Shown here: positions 42,673-50,924 of the stretch, one piece after another
Layout of the letters: each line of letters begins with the position of its first letter
Numbering within the stretch: the stretch's first letter is position 1
NCBI RefSeq assembly: GCF_027667425.1
Contig: NZ_JAQEGR010000003.1
Location: 1-64,000 of the forward strand
DNA from: Fusicatenibacter saccharivorans
GTDB lineage: Bacteria; Bacillota; Clostridia; Lachnospirales; Lachnospiraceae
DNA: 64,000 nucleotides
Direction: 5' to 3'
The notes under the pieces: generated by a model
Databases searched by the model: none
What the model saw: the letters and a program-made list of their open reading frames with translations, nothing else
What the model was told of the DNA's origin: nothing
Translations under genes and position numbers: made by a program

Positions 42673-42986
42673 TTTGTTTTATCCTCCGCTTAAAGATGTT
42701 GTTTTTCCTATTTTACCATTTTTGAACTTTTTTCTCAATGATATTTCCGGAATTTGCCATCTTTTTCCTGCTTGCGGTTTTGCTTCCGTTTCGCATGGCT
42801 TTGCACAGATACAAAAAATCTTAAGAAAGCAGACGGAAAAAAAGCAGTTTTTCTTCGGAAAATATACAAAAAGAAAAATCGGAAATTTGTTATGATGAAA
42901 AGGAAGAATGTACTCTCAATCATCTCACAAAATCAGGCACAGAAAGATTTTGGGAGTACACCATAAGATCGGGAGGGGGATTTTTC
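42673..42986. other. Divergent AT-rich region with leader hairpin
   Basis: This gene-free region holds the ferredoxin promoter (42710-42738). On the plus strand an extended -10 TGTTATGAT ends at 42896. A hairpin TGTACTCTCAA/TTGGGAGTACA (42909-42919 and 42950-42960) lies between that box and the C39-peptidase ribosome site. Confidence 0.5.
42710..42738 (-). promoter_or_regulatory. Polyferredoxin promoter
   Basis: On the minus strand TTGAGA (42733-42738), 17 bases, TAAAAT (42710-42715), with an extended TG before the -10 box. Confidence 0.65.
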
Positions 42987-43826
42987 ATGATCCGTGAAAA
43001 CAATACACTGGAATGGCAAGAGACAGCAGAACAAAAAAGAATGACACAAAGAAGGATAATACAAAGAAGAGAAAGAGCACGGAGACGAAAAAGAAAGGTA
43101 TGGCGGATCCGCGGGCTGCTATTGCTGTTCGGCTGTCTTCTGTTTTTGGGCGGTGTGCGGCGCTTCCGGCAGAATCCGATCCAGCGGTATGCGAAAGCAA
43201 ACGGCATTTCAATGGATCAGTACCCGGAGGAGCTGTTGTCGCTTTACGAGAGAAACAATGAGACGGAGACGTTCGTCGAAGAATATCCGTTGAAAAAAGA
43301 GGAGGAGCCGGAGATTGACCTGAGCGACCTGTCATCCGCATCGGAGGTTCCGCTTCTCTTGCAGTGGGATCAGAGATGGGGCTATCACCGATATGCCGGT
43401 GAAGTGATGGGATTAAGCGGCTGCGGACCGACAGCACTTTCCATGGTTGCCATTTTCATGACCGGCGATATCACAAAAAATCCGCGCTGGGTCGCCGATT
43501 TTGCCTCACAGAACGGCTATGCTGTAGACGGCAGCGGAACCGCCTGGTCTCTGATGCTGGAAGGAGCCCGGCAGATCGGCCTTTCCAGCAAAGAAATCCC
43601 TGTGGAACGGGAACGGGTGGAAAACAACCTGCAGGCCGGAAACCCCATCATTGCCCTGATGGGACCCGGGGAGTTTACCAGCAACGGTCATTTTATCGTT
43701 CTTACCGGATTGCAGAATGGCAGACTGAAAATCAACGACCCAAACAGCAGAAAAAATTCCGAAAAAACCTGGGATATCGATCAGGTGCTGGAACAGACAA
43801 AAGCGGTATGGGTATATTACAAATAA
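42987..43826 (+). CDS. Membrane-anchored C39-like cysteine peptidase
   Basis: The 279-residue protein has a strongly basic N-terminus, one membrane helix (about 44-58) and an extracellular C39_2-type papain-like domain. The catalytic cysteine is in GLSGCGPTALSMV, the histidine in NGHFIVLTG and the aspartate in INDPNS. Proteins of this kind are common near sporulation and wall genes in Clostridia; the target is unknown. GGGAGGGGG lies before the start. The terminator behind it overlaps the spoIIID ribosome site. Confidence 0.85.
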   Translation: MIRENNTLEWQETAEQKRMTQRRIIQRRERARRRKRKVWRIRGLLLLFGCLLFLGGVRRFRQNPIQRYAKANGISMDQYPEELLSLYERNNETETFVEEYPLKKEEEPEIDLSDLSSASEVPLLLQWDQRWGYHRYAGEVMGLSGCGPTALSMVAIFMTGDITKNPRWVADFASQNGYAVDGSGTAWSLMLEGARQIGLSSKEIPVERERVENNLQAGNPIIALMGPGEFTSNGHFIVLTGLQNGRLKINDPNSRKNSEKTWDIDQVLEQTKAVWVYYK

Positions 43827-43850
43827 TAAAATAGAAGACATACCCATCAA

Positions 43851-43894
43851 AGCCTCCGAATACACTGTAAAAACAGCGTCTTCGGAGGCTTTTT
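43851..43894 (+). terminator. Terminator hairpin containing the spoIIID ribosome site
   Basis: AGCCTCCGAA (43851-43860) pairs perfectly with TTCGGAGGCT (43881-43890), followed by five T residues. An inner ACTGT/ACAGT-like pair extends the structure. The GGAGG at 43884-43888 inside the right arm is the only ribosome site for spoIIID. Confidence 0.85.
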
Positions 43895-44152
43895 GTGAGG
43901 GACTATATCGAAGAGCGTGCTGTGGAGACAGCAATTTACATGATTGAGACGAAAGCGACCGTACGGCAGACGGCGAAAAAATTCGGAGTGAGCAAAAGTA
44001 CCGTGCATAAGGATCTGACATCACGTCTGGTACAAGTGAATCCGGGTCTGGCGGCAGAGGCAAGGAAAATTCTGGATGTGAACAAGTCTGAACGCCACAT
44101 TCGCGGCGGCATGGCAACGAGAGAAAAATATCTGCATCAGAAGCAGAAGTGA
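43895..44152 (+). CDS. spoIIID: Sporulation transcriptional regulator SpoIIID
   Basis: SpoIIID is a small DNA-binding protein that switches sigma-E mother-cell genes during sporulation. The 85-residue chain matches the family along its length: RDYIEERAVETAIYMIE, the helix-turn-helix TVRQTAKKFGVSKSTVHKDL, and the conserved tail SERHIRGGMATREKYL. It begins with GTG. The ribosome site GGAGG, 6 bases upstream, is fully paired in the right arm of the preceding terminator. Translation or readthrough control is therefore plausible. Confidence 0.95.
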   Translation: MRDYIEERAVETAIYMIETKATVRQTAKKFGVSKSTVHKDLTSRLVQVNPGLAAEARKILDVNKSERHIRGGMATREKYLHQKQK

Positions 44153-44238
44153 ACGAAAGTGAACCAAAGAAGCTCTTTCCTAATTGCCTCAAATAGGGTA
44201 TGATAGAGAAAGAAAATTACGAAAACAGAGGGAATTTT

Positions 44239-44985
44239 ATGAACGATTATATCCTGGAAGTCTGTGTGGACTCGGCGGAGTCGGCGCTTGCGGCGGCAAA
44301 AGGCGGGGCAAGCCGGCTGGAGCTGTGTCAGAATCTGGTGATCGGCGGAACAACGCCGGGTTCGAAGCTGTTTGAGGTGATCCGCAGACAGACAACCATT
44401 CCGATTCATGCATTGATCCGCCCGCGGTTCGGGGATTTCTGCTACACCCCATATGAATTAGAAGAAATCCGCGAGGAAGTCGCGATGTACCGCGAACTTG
44501 GTGCAGAGGGCGTTGTGGTCGGTGTGCTGAAAGAGGATGGAACGATGAATATGGCGGCAATGGAACAGCTGATGGAGGCAGCCGACGGCATGTCCGTGAC
44601 GCTGCACCGCGCGTTTGATGTCTGCCGCGATCCCAAAGAAGCGCTTGAGCAGGCGGTATCGCTTGGTATGAACACCATTCTTACCTCCGGTCAGCAGAAC
44701 AGTGCGGTAAAAGGAGCAGAGCTTCTCGCCGAACTGCAGCGCCAGGCGGCGGGACGCATCCGTATTCAGGCGGGCGGCGGTATCTGCGCGGATGCGATCC
44801 GCGAGCTGTATCCGAAAACCGGCGTGACCGCCTACCATATGTCCGGAAAAATCGAACTGGCGAGCCCGATGCAGTATCGGAAAGAAAATGTGAACATGGG
44901 ACTTCCATCCTTAAGCGAATACACCCTCTACCGCACCGATGTTAAAGCCGTGCGCAGCGCGAGAGCGGTACTGGAAGAACTTTAA
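44239..44985 (+). CDS. cutC: CutC family protein
   Basis: The 248-residue TIM-barrel protein belongs to the CutC family, historically linked to copper tolerance; its true reaction is unclear. Family motifs are VCVDSAESALAAAKGGASRLELC at the start, LIRPRFGDFCY, VTLHRAFDVC, ILTSGQ and IQAGGGI. The start at 44239 follows AGAGGG. An M28 peptidase gene begins 38 bases later on the same strand. Confidence 0.93.
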   Translation: MNDYILEVCVDSAESALAAAKGGASRLELCQNLVIGGTTPGSKLFEVIRRQTTIPIHALIRPRFGDFCYTPYELEEIREEVAMYRELGAEGVVVGVLKEDGTMNMAAMEQLMEAADGMSVTLHRAFDVCRDPKEALEQAVSLGMNTILTSGQQNSAVKGAELLAELQRQAAGRIRIQAGGGICADAIRELYPKTGVTAYHMSGKIELASPMQYRKENVNMGLPSLSEYTLYRTDVKAVRSARAVLEEL

Positions 44986-45023
44986 GAAAATAAAAAAAGA
45001 AAAGAAAAGGACATAACATTATT

Positions 45024-46283
45024 ATGAAAGCAAATACCATCAGCGGCCAGCGGCAGTATGCGTTCGTCAGCCAGTTTAACTACATCCGCGAAGCCGGAAC
45101 GAAAGGCGAAGAAAAAGCAGCCTGCCGGATCGAAAAAGAACTTTCTGAAATCGCAGAAAAATGGGGGCAGGGCGAATTGCAGATCCGCCGCGAGCCGTTC
45201 GAGATTGAGACATGGCAGGTTGACGAAGCTGTCTTTACGGTCACAGAGCCATATGAGAAAACATACACCGTCCGCGGCTGCTTCGCGGCAGCCAATACCG
45301 CTCCGGAAGGCGTGGAGGCACCATTCCTCTACGTAGAAAACGGCGACCCGGTCAGCCTTTCCCATGCAGAAGGGAAAATCGTCCTGATCAACGGCGGTGC
45401 CAATGCAGAAAACTATGAAAAACTGGAAAAAGCAGGAGCCGTCGGATTTCTGATCCTGACCGGAACGCCACTGGACAAAGATGAGGACCGTCTGCCGGAC
45501 TACCGCACCCTGCGCGGCGTAAAAAATCCGAAACTGCCGTGCGCCGTCATTCATTATCTTGATGCGATGGAACTGGTAGAACGGGGAGCGAGCCGTGCAC
45601 GCCTCATTTTACAGCAGAAAAAAATCAGGAGAACGTCGAAAAATATCATCCTGCGCATCCCGGGAACCGAGCAGCCAGAGGAAATCCTGACGCTGACGGC
45701 TCATTACGATTCCGTTCCGCAGGGACCTGGTGCATACGACAACATGGCGGGCGCAGCGATCATCATGGAGCTGGCACACTACTTCGCCGAAAACCGCCCG
45801 AAACGGACACTGGAATGCATCTGGTTCGGCGCGGAGGAGCTGGGTCTCTGCGGAAGCCGGGCGTATGTGAAAGCGCATGAGGCAGAGCTGGCGCAGCACC
45901 GCTTCAACATGAACGTCGACCTCGCCGGACAGGCCATCGGCGGAACCGTGCTTGGCGTGGCAGCAACGAAAGAGGCATGCGACGTGATCATGGAGCACTT
46001 AAAACAGGCGGACAAAGGCGTATCGCTCATCAACAACATCTGGAGCAGCGATTCCAACACCTTCGCATGGAAGGGCATCCCGGCGATGACGCTGAACCGC
46101 GATGGTTTCGGCATGCACACCTGCCACGATACGATCGACTGGATCTCCGCCTGGTCACTGAACCGGAGCGCCGGTGTCCTGGGCGAAATTGCCGAGTATC
46201 TGGCGGATGCAGAACCATTTCCATTTGAAAGAGAAATTCCGGCAGATTTTGCGGAGAGATTAAAAGCTTATTTTGGAGAATAA
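45024..46283 (+). CDS. M28-family zinc aminopeptidase
   Basis: The 419-residue protein combines a PA-like insert (about 95-200) with the M28 catalytic domain. The zinc ligands are visible as LTAHYDSV, GAYDNMAGAA, the catalytic GAEELGLCGS glutamates, NVDLAG and the late HTCHDTID histidine. There is no signal peptide, so it probably acts in the cytoplasm on small peptides. It is flanked by cutC and a nucleotidyltransferase in one direction with short gaps (38 and 15 bases). Confidence 0.9.
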   Translation: MKANTISGQRQYAFVSQFNYIREAGTKGEEKAACRIEKELSEIAEKWGQGELQIRREPFEIETWQVDEAVFTVTEPYEKTYTVRGCFAAANTAPEGVEAPFLYVENGDPVSLSHAEGKIVLINGGANAENYEKLEKAGAVGFLILTGTPLDKDEDRLPDYRTLRGVKNPKLPCAVIHYLDAMELVERGASRARLILQQKKIRRTSKNIILRIPGTEQPEEILTLTAHYDSVPQGPGAYDNMAGAAIIMELAHYFAENRPKRTLECIWFGAEELGLCGSRAYVKAHEAELAQHRFNMNVDLAGQAIGGTVLGVAATKEACDVIMEHLKQADKGVSLINNIWSSDSNTFAWKGIPAMTLNRDGFGMHTCHDTIDWISAWSLNRSAGVLGEIAEYLADAEPFPFEREIPADFAERLKAYFGE

Positions 46284-46298
46284 AAAGGAGAGAACATC

Positions 46299-47228
46299 AT
46301 GAGCAAAAAACCAGTATTAGTCATCATGGCAGCAGGAATGGGAAGCCGTTACGGCGGATTAAAACAGATTGATCCAGTTGACCCGTACGGAAATATGATT
46401 ATCGACTTTTCCATTTATGATGCAAAACAGGCAGGTTTTGAGAAAGTCATCTTTATCATCAAAAAAGCCATCGACGAGGCATTCCGCGAGGGCATCGGCA
46501 AGCGAATTGAGAAATACATGGATGTAGAGTATGTTTACCAGGAACTCGACGTTCTCCCGAAAGGCTACGAAGTGCCGGAAGGCCGCGTCAAACCGTGGGG
46601 AACCGGTCATGCGATTCTCTGTGCGGCAGAAGCCATCGACGGCGCACCGTTCGCAGTCATCAATTCCGATGATTATTATGGAAGAACGGCATTCGAGGAG
46701 ATCTACCGTCAGCTGACAACCGAGCAGGACGGCGCGACCTATCAGTACGCGATGGTTGCCTACGACCTGTACAAAACCCTGACCGACAATGGCCACGTAG
46801 CCCGCGGCATCTGCACCGCAGACGACCAGAACCACCTTGTCGGCATTCATGAGCGCACAAGAATCGAAAACCACGGCGGACAGGCCGAATACACCGAGGA
46901 TGACGGCGCAACCTGGACCGGATTGCCGCAGGGAACCATCGTTTCCATGAACCTCTGGGGCTTCACACCGAGCATTCTGATCGAGCTGAAACGCCGCTTC
47001 CTGCCGTTCCTCGAGAATGTATACAAAACCAACCCGTTAAAAGGCGAATACTTCCTGCCGTTCGTTGTCGATGAACTGCTGCAGGAGAAAAAAGCGGAAG
47101 TCACCGTACTCCGCTCCTATGATAACTGGTACGGCGTAACGTACAAAGAAGACAAAGAAAATGTCATGGCAGCACTGCAGAAATTAAAAGACGAGGGCCG
47201 TTATCCGCAGAAACTGTGGGAAGAATAA
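46299..47228 (+). CDS. Sugar-phosphate nucleotidyltransferase
   Basis: The 309-residue protein is an NTP-transferase-fold enzyme that makes NDP-sugars. It has the start VIMAAGMGSRYGGLKQIDP (the GxGxRxxxxxK nucleotide loop), WGTGHAIL, and the metal aspartates in INSDDYYG. The sugar is not identifiable. It could feed the glycosyltransferase 98 bases downstream or the polysaccharide locus, but that is inference. It has its own ribosome site AAAAGGAG. Confidence 0.87.
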   Translation: MSKKPVLVIMAAGMGSRYGGLKQIDPVDPYGNMIIDFSIYDAKQAGFEKVIFIIKKAIDEAFREGIGKRIEKYMDVEYVYQELDVLPKGYEVPEGRVKPWGTGHAILCAAEAIDGAPFAVINSDDYYGRTAFEEIYRQLTTEQDGATYQYAMVAYDLYKTLTDNGHVARGICTADDQNHLVGIHERTRIENHGGQAEYTEDDGATWTGLPQGTIVSMNLWGFTPSILIELKRRFLPFLENVYKTNPLKGEYFLPFVVDELLQEKKAEVTVLRSYDNWYGVTYKEDKENVMAALQKLKDEGRYPQKLWEE

Positions 47229-47326
47229 CAAACGAACGGTACTGGGAAATTTTCTCCATGAGTGCATCTTTCGCAATGAAAAGAAATCCTGTATAATGGA
47301 TGGAAGGAAATGCAAGGAGAATACCA

Positions 47327-48052
47327 ATGGATACCTTATATATTGTAATACCAGCCTATAATGAGTCGGAAAATATCAAAAGAACGATCGAGGAATGGTG
47401 TCCCGTCGTGGAGAAGCATAACGGCGGCGGTGCGTCCCGTCTTGTGATCATCAACGACGGAAGCCGCGACGATACGTATGAAATTGCTTCAGCAGAGTGC
47501 GAAACCCACCCGTTGCTCACCGTGCTGACGAAGCCAAACGGCGGCCACGGTTCCACCGTTCTGTACGGCTACCGCTATGCACTTGAAAACGGTGCGGACT
47601 ATATCTTCCAGACCGATTCCGACGGTCAGACCGATCCGGCGGAGTTCGAAAAGTTCTGGCAGATCCGCGAGGACTACGACGCCATTTTCGGAAACCGCAC
47701 AAGCCGCGGCGACGGCTTTTCCCGCGCTGTCGTGGAAAAAGTGCTGTGCGCGGTGCTCTGGACCTATTTCCACGTATCCGTGCCGGATGCAAATGCCCCG
47801 TTCCGTCTGATGAAAGCAGACTACGTGGCCGAGTATCTGCCGCTGATGCCGGAAAACTACAATCTGCCGAACGCACTGCTGACTGCCTTCGGAGCGTATT
47901 TTCACCGGAAAATCCGTTTCATCCCGATCAGCTTCAAGCCGCGTCAGGGCGGAACAAATTCCATCAACATCCGTAAAATCGTAAAAATCGGCCGTCAGGC
48001 GCTGCACGATTTCTGTGAGATTCAGAAGGCGGCTGCGAAAAAAAGAGGATAA
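47327..48052 (+). CDS. GT2-family glycosyltransferase (DPM1/GtrB-like)
   Basis: The 241-residue GT-A enzyme begins YIVIPAYNESENI. It has IINDGSRDDT, GGHGSTVLYGYRYA and the DxD region FQTDSDGQTDP. It lacks C-terminal membrane helices. It is most similar in layout to polyprenyl-phosphate sugar transferases. AAGGAG precedes the ATG at 47327, selected over an in-frame ATG at 47300. A TATAAT at 47292-47297 suggests its own promoter. Confidence 0.9.
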   Translation: MDTLYIVIPAYNESENIKRTIEEWCPVVEKHNGGGASRLVIINDGSRDDTYEIASAECETHPLLTVLTKPNGGHGSTVLYGYRYALENGADYIFQTDSDGQTDPAEFEKFWQIREDYDAIFGNRTSRGDGFSRAVVEKVLCAVLWTYFHVSVPDANAPFRLMKADYVAEYLPLMPENYNLPNALLTAFGAYFHRKIRFIPISFKPRQGGTNSINIRKIVKIGRQALHDFCEIQKAAAKKRG

Positions 48053-48065
48053 AAAATAATATAAG

Positions 48066-48110
48066 AGAAGGAACGTATCCCATGTTTCATGAGATACGTT
48101 CCTTCTTTTT
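48066..48110. terminator. Bidirectional terminator after the GT2 gene
   Basis: AGAAGGAACGTATC (48066-48079) pairs perfectly with GATACGTTCCTTCT (48093-48106), followed by T residues. Confidence 0.88.
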
Positions 48111-48141
48111 GTATGCTTATTTTTTATTATGGACCTTATTT

Positions 48142-49269
48142 TTAATAGAAGCGATGCGATCTTTTCTGATTCATGGAATCCTTTAGTGCCAGAAGTGATT
48201 CGATCAGGATCAGAAGCAGGATCACAGCGATCATGACTGCGAGGATCTGATTTGTTCGCTGATGGAACCAGGAGCCGATTCCTGTGTGTGCAGTCTGTGT
48301 ATTCTCGGTCTGTGCGGCATTTTCAAGAGCTGCAGTTTCCGAAGTAATAATCTGTGCATCCGGGTCTGTTGTTCTGACAGATGGTACAATCTGCGTTGCG
48401 GCTGGAAGCTGGCTGGAAGAAGTAACAGCGGATGCGGTAACTTCCGGGTGGATGGTGGAAAGATCAACTTCTTCGTCTTCTGTAACAACTGCGCTGGCAA
48501 TCGGTTCTGCTGCGATCGGTTCGGATGCAGGAACCTGTTCCGGTGCGGTTTTGGATGCAGGAGCTGCGGTTTCCGGAAGAATATTTTCCTGTGCCGGCTG
48601 TTCCGAAGCAGATGGCTGTACCACGGTCGGGGTTTCTGCCGGTGCGGATGGCTGTTCCGGAACGGATGGTTCTGGAGCGGCCGGTTCTTCCGGAACTTCC
48701 GGTACAGATGGCTCTTCTGGAAGAGATGGCTCCGGGTCAGTTGCCGGTGTTTCCGGGATTGCGGTACAGTAAACAAGAGAAGTCATCGCCGCCGAAGAAT
48801 CCGTAATCACAACGGAACCGCCATTGGAAACGGCCTGTCCATTAACATAGAAGGAAATCTGATCCATATCCAGTGTGTAGCCAGGTTCCGTAACCATCGA
48901 TACGGAGAACGTTCCGTTTACTTCCTCGACCGGTTCGCTGTTCTGATACAGGACATAGGAACCATCATCGGAAAGATATGACATGGTGACCGGCGCATCC
49001 ATTGTGGAATCCTGAAATGTCAGGGCAGCATCGGTAAAAGCAAGGGCCGCCTGATCGGTGTTCAGATAGAATTCCAGGTCCTGTGCATCGTAATGGGTGA
49101 AGTGAATGGTAATTTCACCGGCGTCTGTATTTTCTGCACTTGGAACTGTCTCGGCTGCTGCCGAATACGGAGCGGAAAAAAATAATCCGGCCGCCAGGAG
49201 GCCTGCCATTCCGAATCTCAGAATCAAATTTCCTGTGTGTTTTTTCGTTGTCTGTGTGCTGTGTAACAT
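48142..49269 (-). CDS. Membrane-anchored surface protein with Pro/Glu-rich stalk
   Basis: The 375-residue protein has a signal peptide (about 1-40), a globular N-terminal region of about 125 residues with no recognised domain, and a Pro/Glu/Ser-rich stalk (about 180-310) with repeated PEEPSVPE-like units. It ends in one C-terminal membrane helix (ILAVMIAVILLLILIESLLAL) and a basic tail. The layout places the globular part outside the cell on a stalk. The start at 49269 follows GGAGG. The gene is divergent from the SleB-like hydrolase. Confidence 0.75.
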   Translation of the reverse strand: MLHSTQTTKKHTGNLILRFGMAGLLAAGLFFSAPYSAAAETVPSAENTDAGEITIHFTHYDAQDLEFYLNTDQAALAFTDAALTFQDSTMDAPVTMSYLSDDGSYVLYQNSEPVEEVNGTFSVSMVTEPGYTLDMDQISFYVNGQAVSNGGSVVITDSSAAMTSLVYCTAIPETPATDPEPSLPEEPSVPEVPEEPAAPEPSVPEQPSAPAETPTVVQPSASEQPAQENILPETAAPASKTAPEQVPASEPIAAEPIASAVVTEDEEVDLSTIHPEVTASAVTSSSQLPAATQIVPSVRTTDPDAQIITSETAALENAAQTENTQTAHTGIGSWFHQRTNQILAVMIAVILLLILIESLLALKDSMNQKRSHRFY

Positions 49270-49287
49270 ATGACATCCTCCTTTCAC

Positions 49288-49831
49288 CTGATCGGTTTCT
49301 AATGTCGGTCTGTTTTATTTTCCTGCGGTAAGTTTCACGTATAAATTGAAAGAAAAATAATTGATAAAATATAAATTTTCTTTCTTTTTAAAGATTATAC
49401 CATATGTAGAAAGAAATATCATGTAAAAATAAAAAGTTAAAAGAAAATTTGAAAATGCGTCAAAAGTGGAAAAGGTTTGTAATGCATGTCGAAAAATAGA
49501 AAAAGAACTGTCACAATTTCTTAAAAAATATTTGCGGAAAAAGAGGGCAGAAAGGGCAGAATGTGAAACAAAAGCAAAATAAAAAGAAGGAAACAAGACA
49601 CGGAAAAGTATTCCAGGCAGGCCGCATGCAGAAGAAAAAGTGGGAATAAAAACCGATCCAATTCGTCAAAAAAGCGGAAAAGTGGTGAAAAATTGTGGGT
49701 TCTATGAAAAAAACGATGGGAAAAGACAGGAATGTTGTCGAAATATTCTAGTTGACAAAAAGATGTAACACTGGTAGAATCGGTTTGTAACAAGTTGTAA
49801 CAAAAACGTAATAATTGTTCAGGAGGTAAGT
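49288..49831. other. AT-rich divergent regulatory region
   Basis: This 544-base region has no gene. It holds an extended -10 (TGGTATAAT on the minus strand, box at 49394-49399) for the stalked surface protein. On the plus strand it holds a strong promoter and TGTAAC repeats for the SleB-like gene. The middle (49430-49740) is A-rich and shows nothing recognisable. Confidence 0.5.
49752..49801 (+). promoter_or_regulatory. Promoter and TGTAAC repeats of the SleB-like gene
   Basis: TTGACA (49752-49757), 17 bases, TAGAAT (49775-49780). TGTAAC occurs at 49764-49769, 49786-49791 and 49796-49801, with the last two 10 bases apart, suggesting a response-regulator site overlapping and following the promoter. 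Confidence 0.62.
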
Positions 49832-50806
49832 ATGACATTCAAAAAAAGTTATGTGCCGGGCATCCTGGGGAGCGTGCTCACACTGACTGTCATCATGGCT
49901 GCACCCGTAAAAGCAGAGACAAAGGAAGAAACCATTTTAAATAAAACAGACTGGAGCACAATGGCTGCAGCAAACGTAGAAGGATATGTCAACATCCGCA
50001 GCGAGGCAAACGCAGATTCCGAGATCGTCGGAGTTCTGATGCCGGGCTATGCGGTTACTGTAACAGAAAAAGGAGACGAGTGGAGCAAGATCTCTTCCAA
50101 TGGTGTAGAAGGCTACATAAAGAATGAATATCTGGTATTTGGGGAAGAGGCAAAAGCACATTACCGCAATATGTGCGGTATCACCGGAGTTGTTCAGGCG
50201 GACAGCCTTCGTGTCCGTGAGGCAGCATCCACAGATTCCGCGCAGGTTGGAACACTGACACAGAATGGTGAAGTCAGCATATTCGGCGAAGAGGCTGACT
50301 GGTATCAGATCCAGTACAGCGGAAGCAGCGCATACGTTCATGGAGACTATGTGACACTTTCAGAGGAGTTAAAAGGTGCTGTTTCCATGGAGGAATACCA
50401 GGCATCACAGGCCTGTGCGGCAAGCAGCGCAGCAGCAGCCTCCACAGCAGGCAGTGCATCGGTAATTTCCGCAGACAGCAATGATGTGGCAATGCTTGCA
50501 GCACTGATCGAGTGCGAGGCAGGCGGCGAGAGCTACACAGGAATGGTGGCAGTCGGAGCGGTTGTAGTAAACCGTGTCAACAGCGGTTCCTTCCCGAACA
50601 GTGTTTCCGGCGTTATTTATCAGAGTGGACAGTTTACACCGGTTGCGACCGGAACTTTCCAGAGTGTGCTCGCACGCGGAGCGAGAAGTGACTGTTACGC
50701 AGCTGCACAGGCTGCACTTGCAGGTGAGAGCCCGGTTGGCGGATGCCTGTATTTCAACAGCGGCTACGGCAGCGGAATTCAGATCGGATATCAGCATTTT
50801 TATTAA
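49832..50806 (+). CDS. Secreted SH3-domain SleB/CwlJ-like cell wall hydrolase
   Basis: The 324-residue exported protein has a signal peptide (about 1-29, ending VKAE) and two bacterial SH3 domains (about 50-105 and 118-178: VEGYVNIRSEANADSEIVG; ADSLRVREAASTDSAQVG). An Ala/Ser linker leads to a C-terminal Hydrolase_2 domain of the SleB/CwlJ type (about 215-324; ALIECEAGGESYTGMVAVGAVVVNRV-like). SleB domains cleave cortex peptidoglycan, but SH3-bearing versions in vegetative cells also remodel the wall. GGAGG precedes the start. Confidence 0.9.
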   Translation: MTFKKSYVPGILGSVLTLTVIMAAPVKAETKEETILNKTDWSTMAAANVEGYVNIRSEANADSEIVGVLMPGYAVTVTEKGDEWSKISSNGVEGYIKNEYLVFGEEAKAHYRNMCGITGVVQADSLRVREAASTDSAQVGTLTQNGEVSIFGEEADWYQIQYSGSSAYVHGDYVTLSEELKGAVSMEEYQASQACAASSAAAASTAGSASVISADSNDVAMLAALIECEAGGESYTGMVAVGAVVVNRVNSGSFPNSVSGVIYQSGQFTPVATGTFQSVLARGARSDCYAAAQAALAGESPVGGCLYFNSGYGSGIQIGYQHFY

Positions 50807-50879
50807 AAACAGGCGTGGAACCTTTGCAAGGGGATAGGCAGAGGGAAGACGCATTCCCATAGATTGACAGAACAGAAAA

Positions 50880-50921
50880 ACGAGTAAGTGAACAGGGGAG
50901 ACGTTCGCTTACTCGTTTTTC
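50880..50921. terminator. Bidirectional terminator
   Basis: ACGAGTAAGTGAAC (50880-50893) pairs with GTTCGCTTACTCGT (50903-50916), followed by T residues. It lies between the convergent SleB-like and nucleotidyltransferase genes. Confidence 0.87.
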
Positions 50922-50924
50922 GTT

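Noticed and set aside
48262..48981. 239-codon Cys/Arg-rich plus-strand frame
   Set aside because: Shadow of the Pro/Glu stalk of the minus-strand surface protein; not a real Cys-rich protein.
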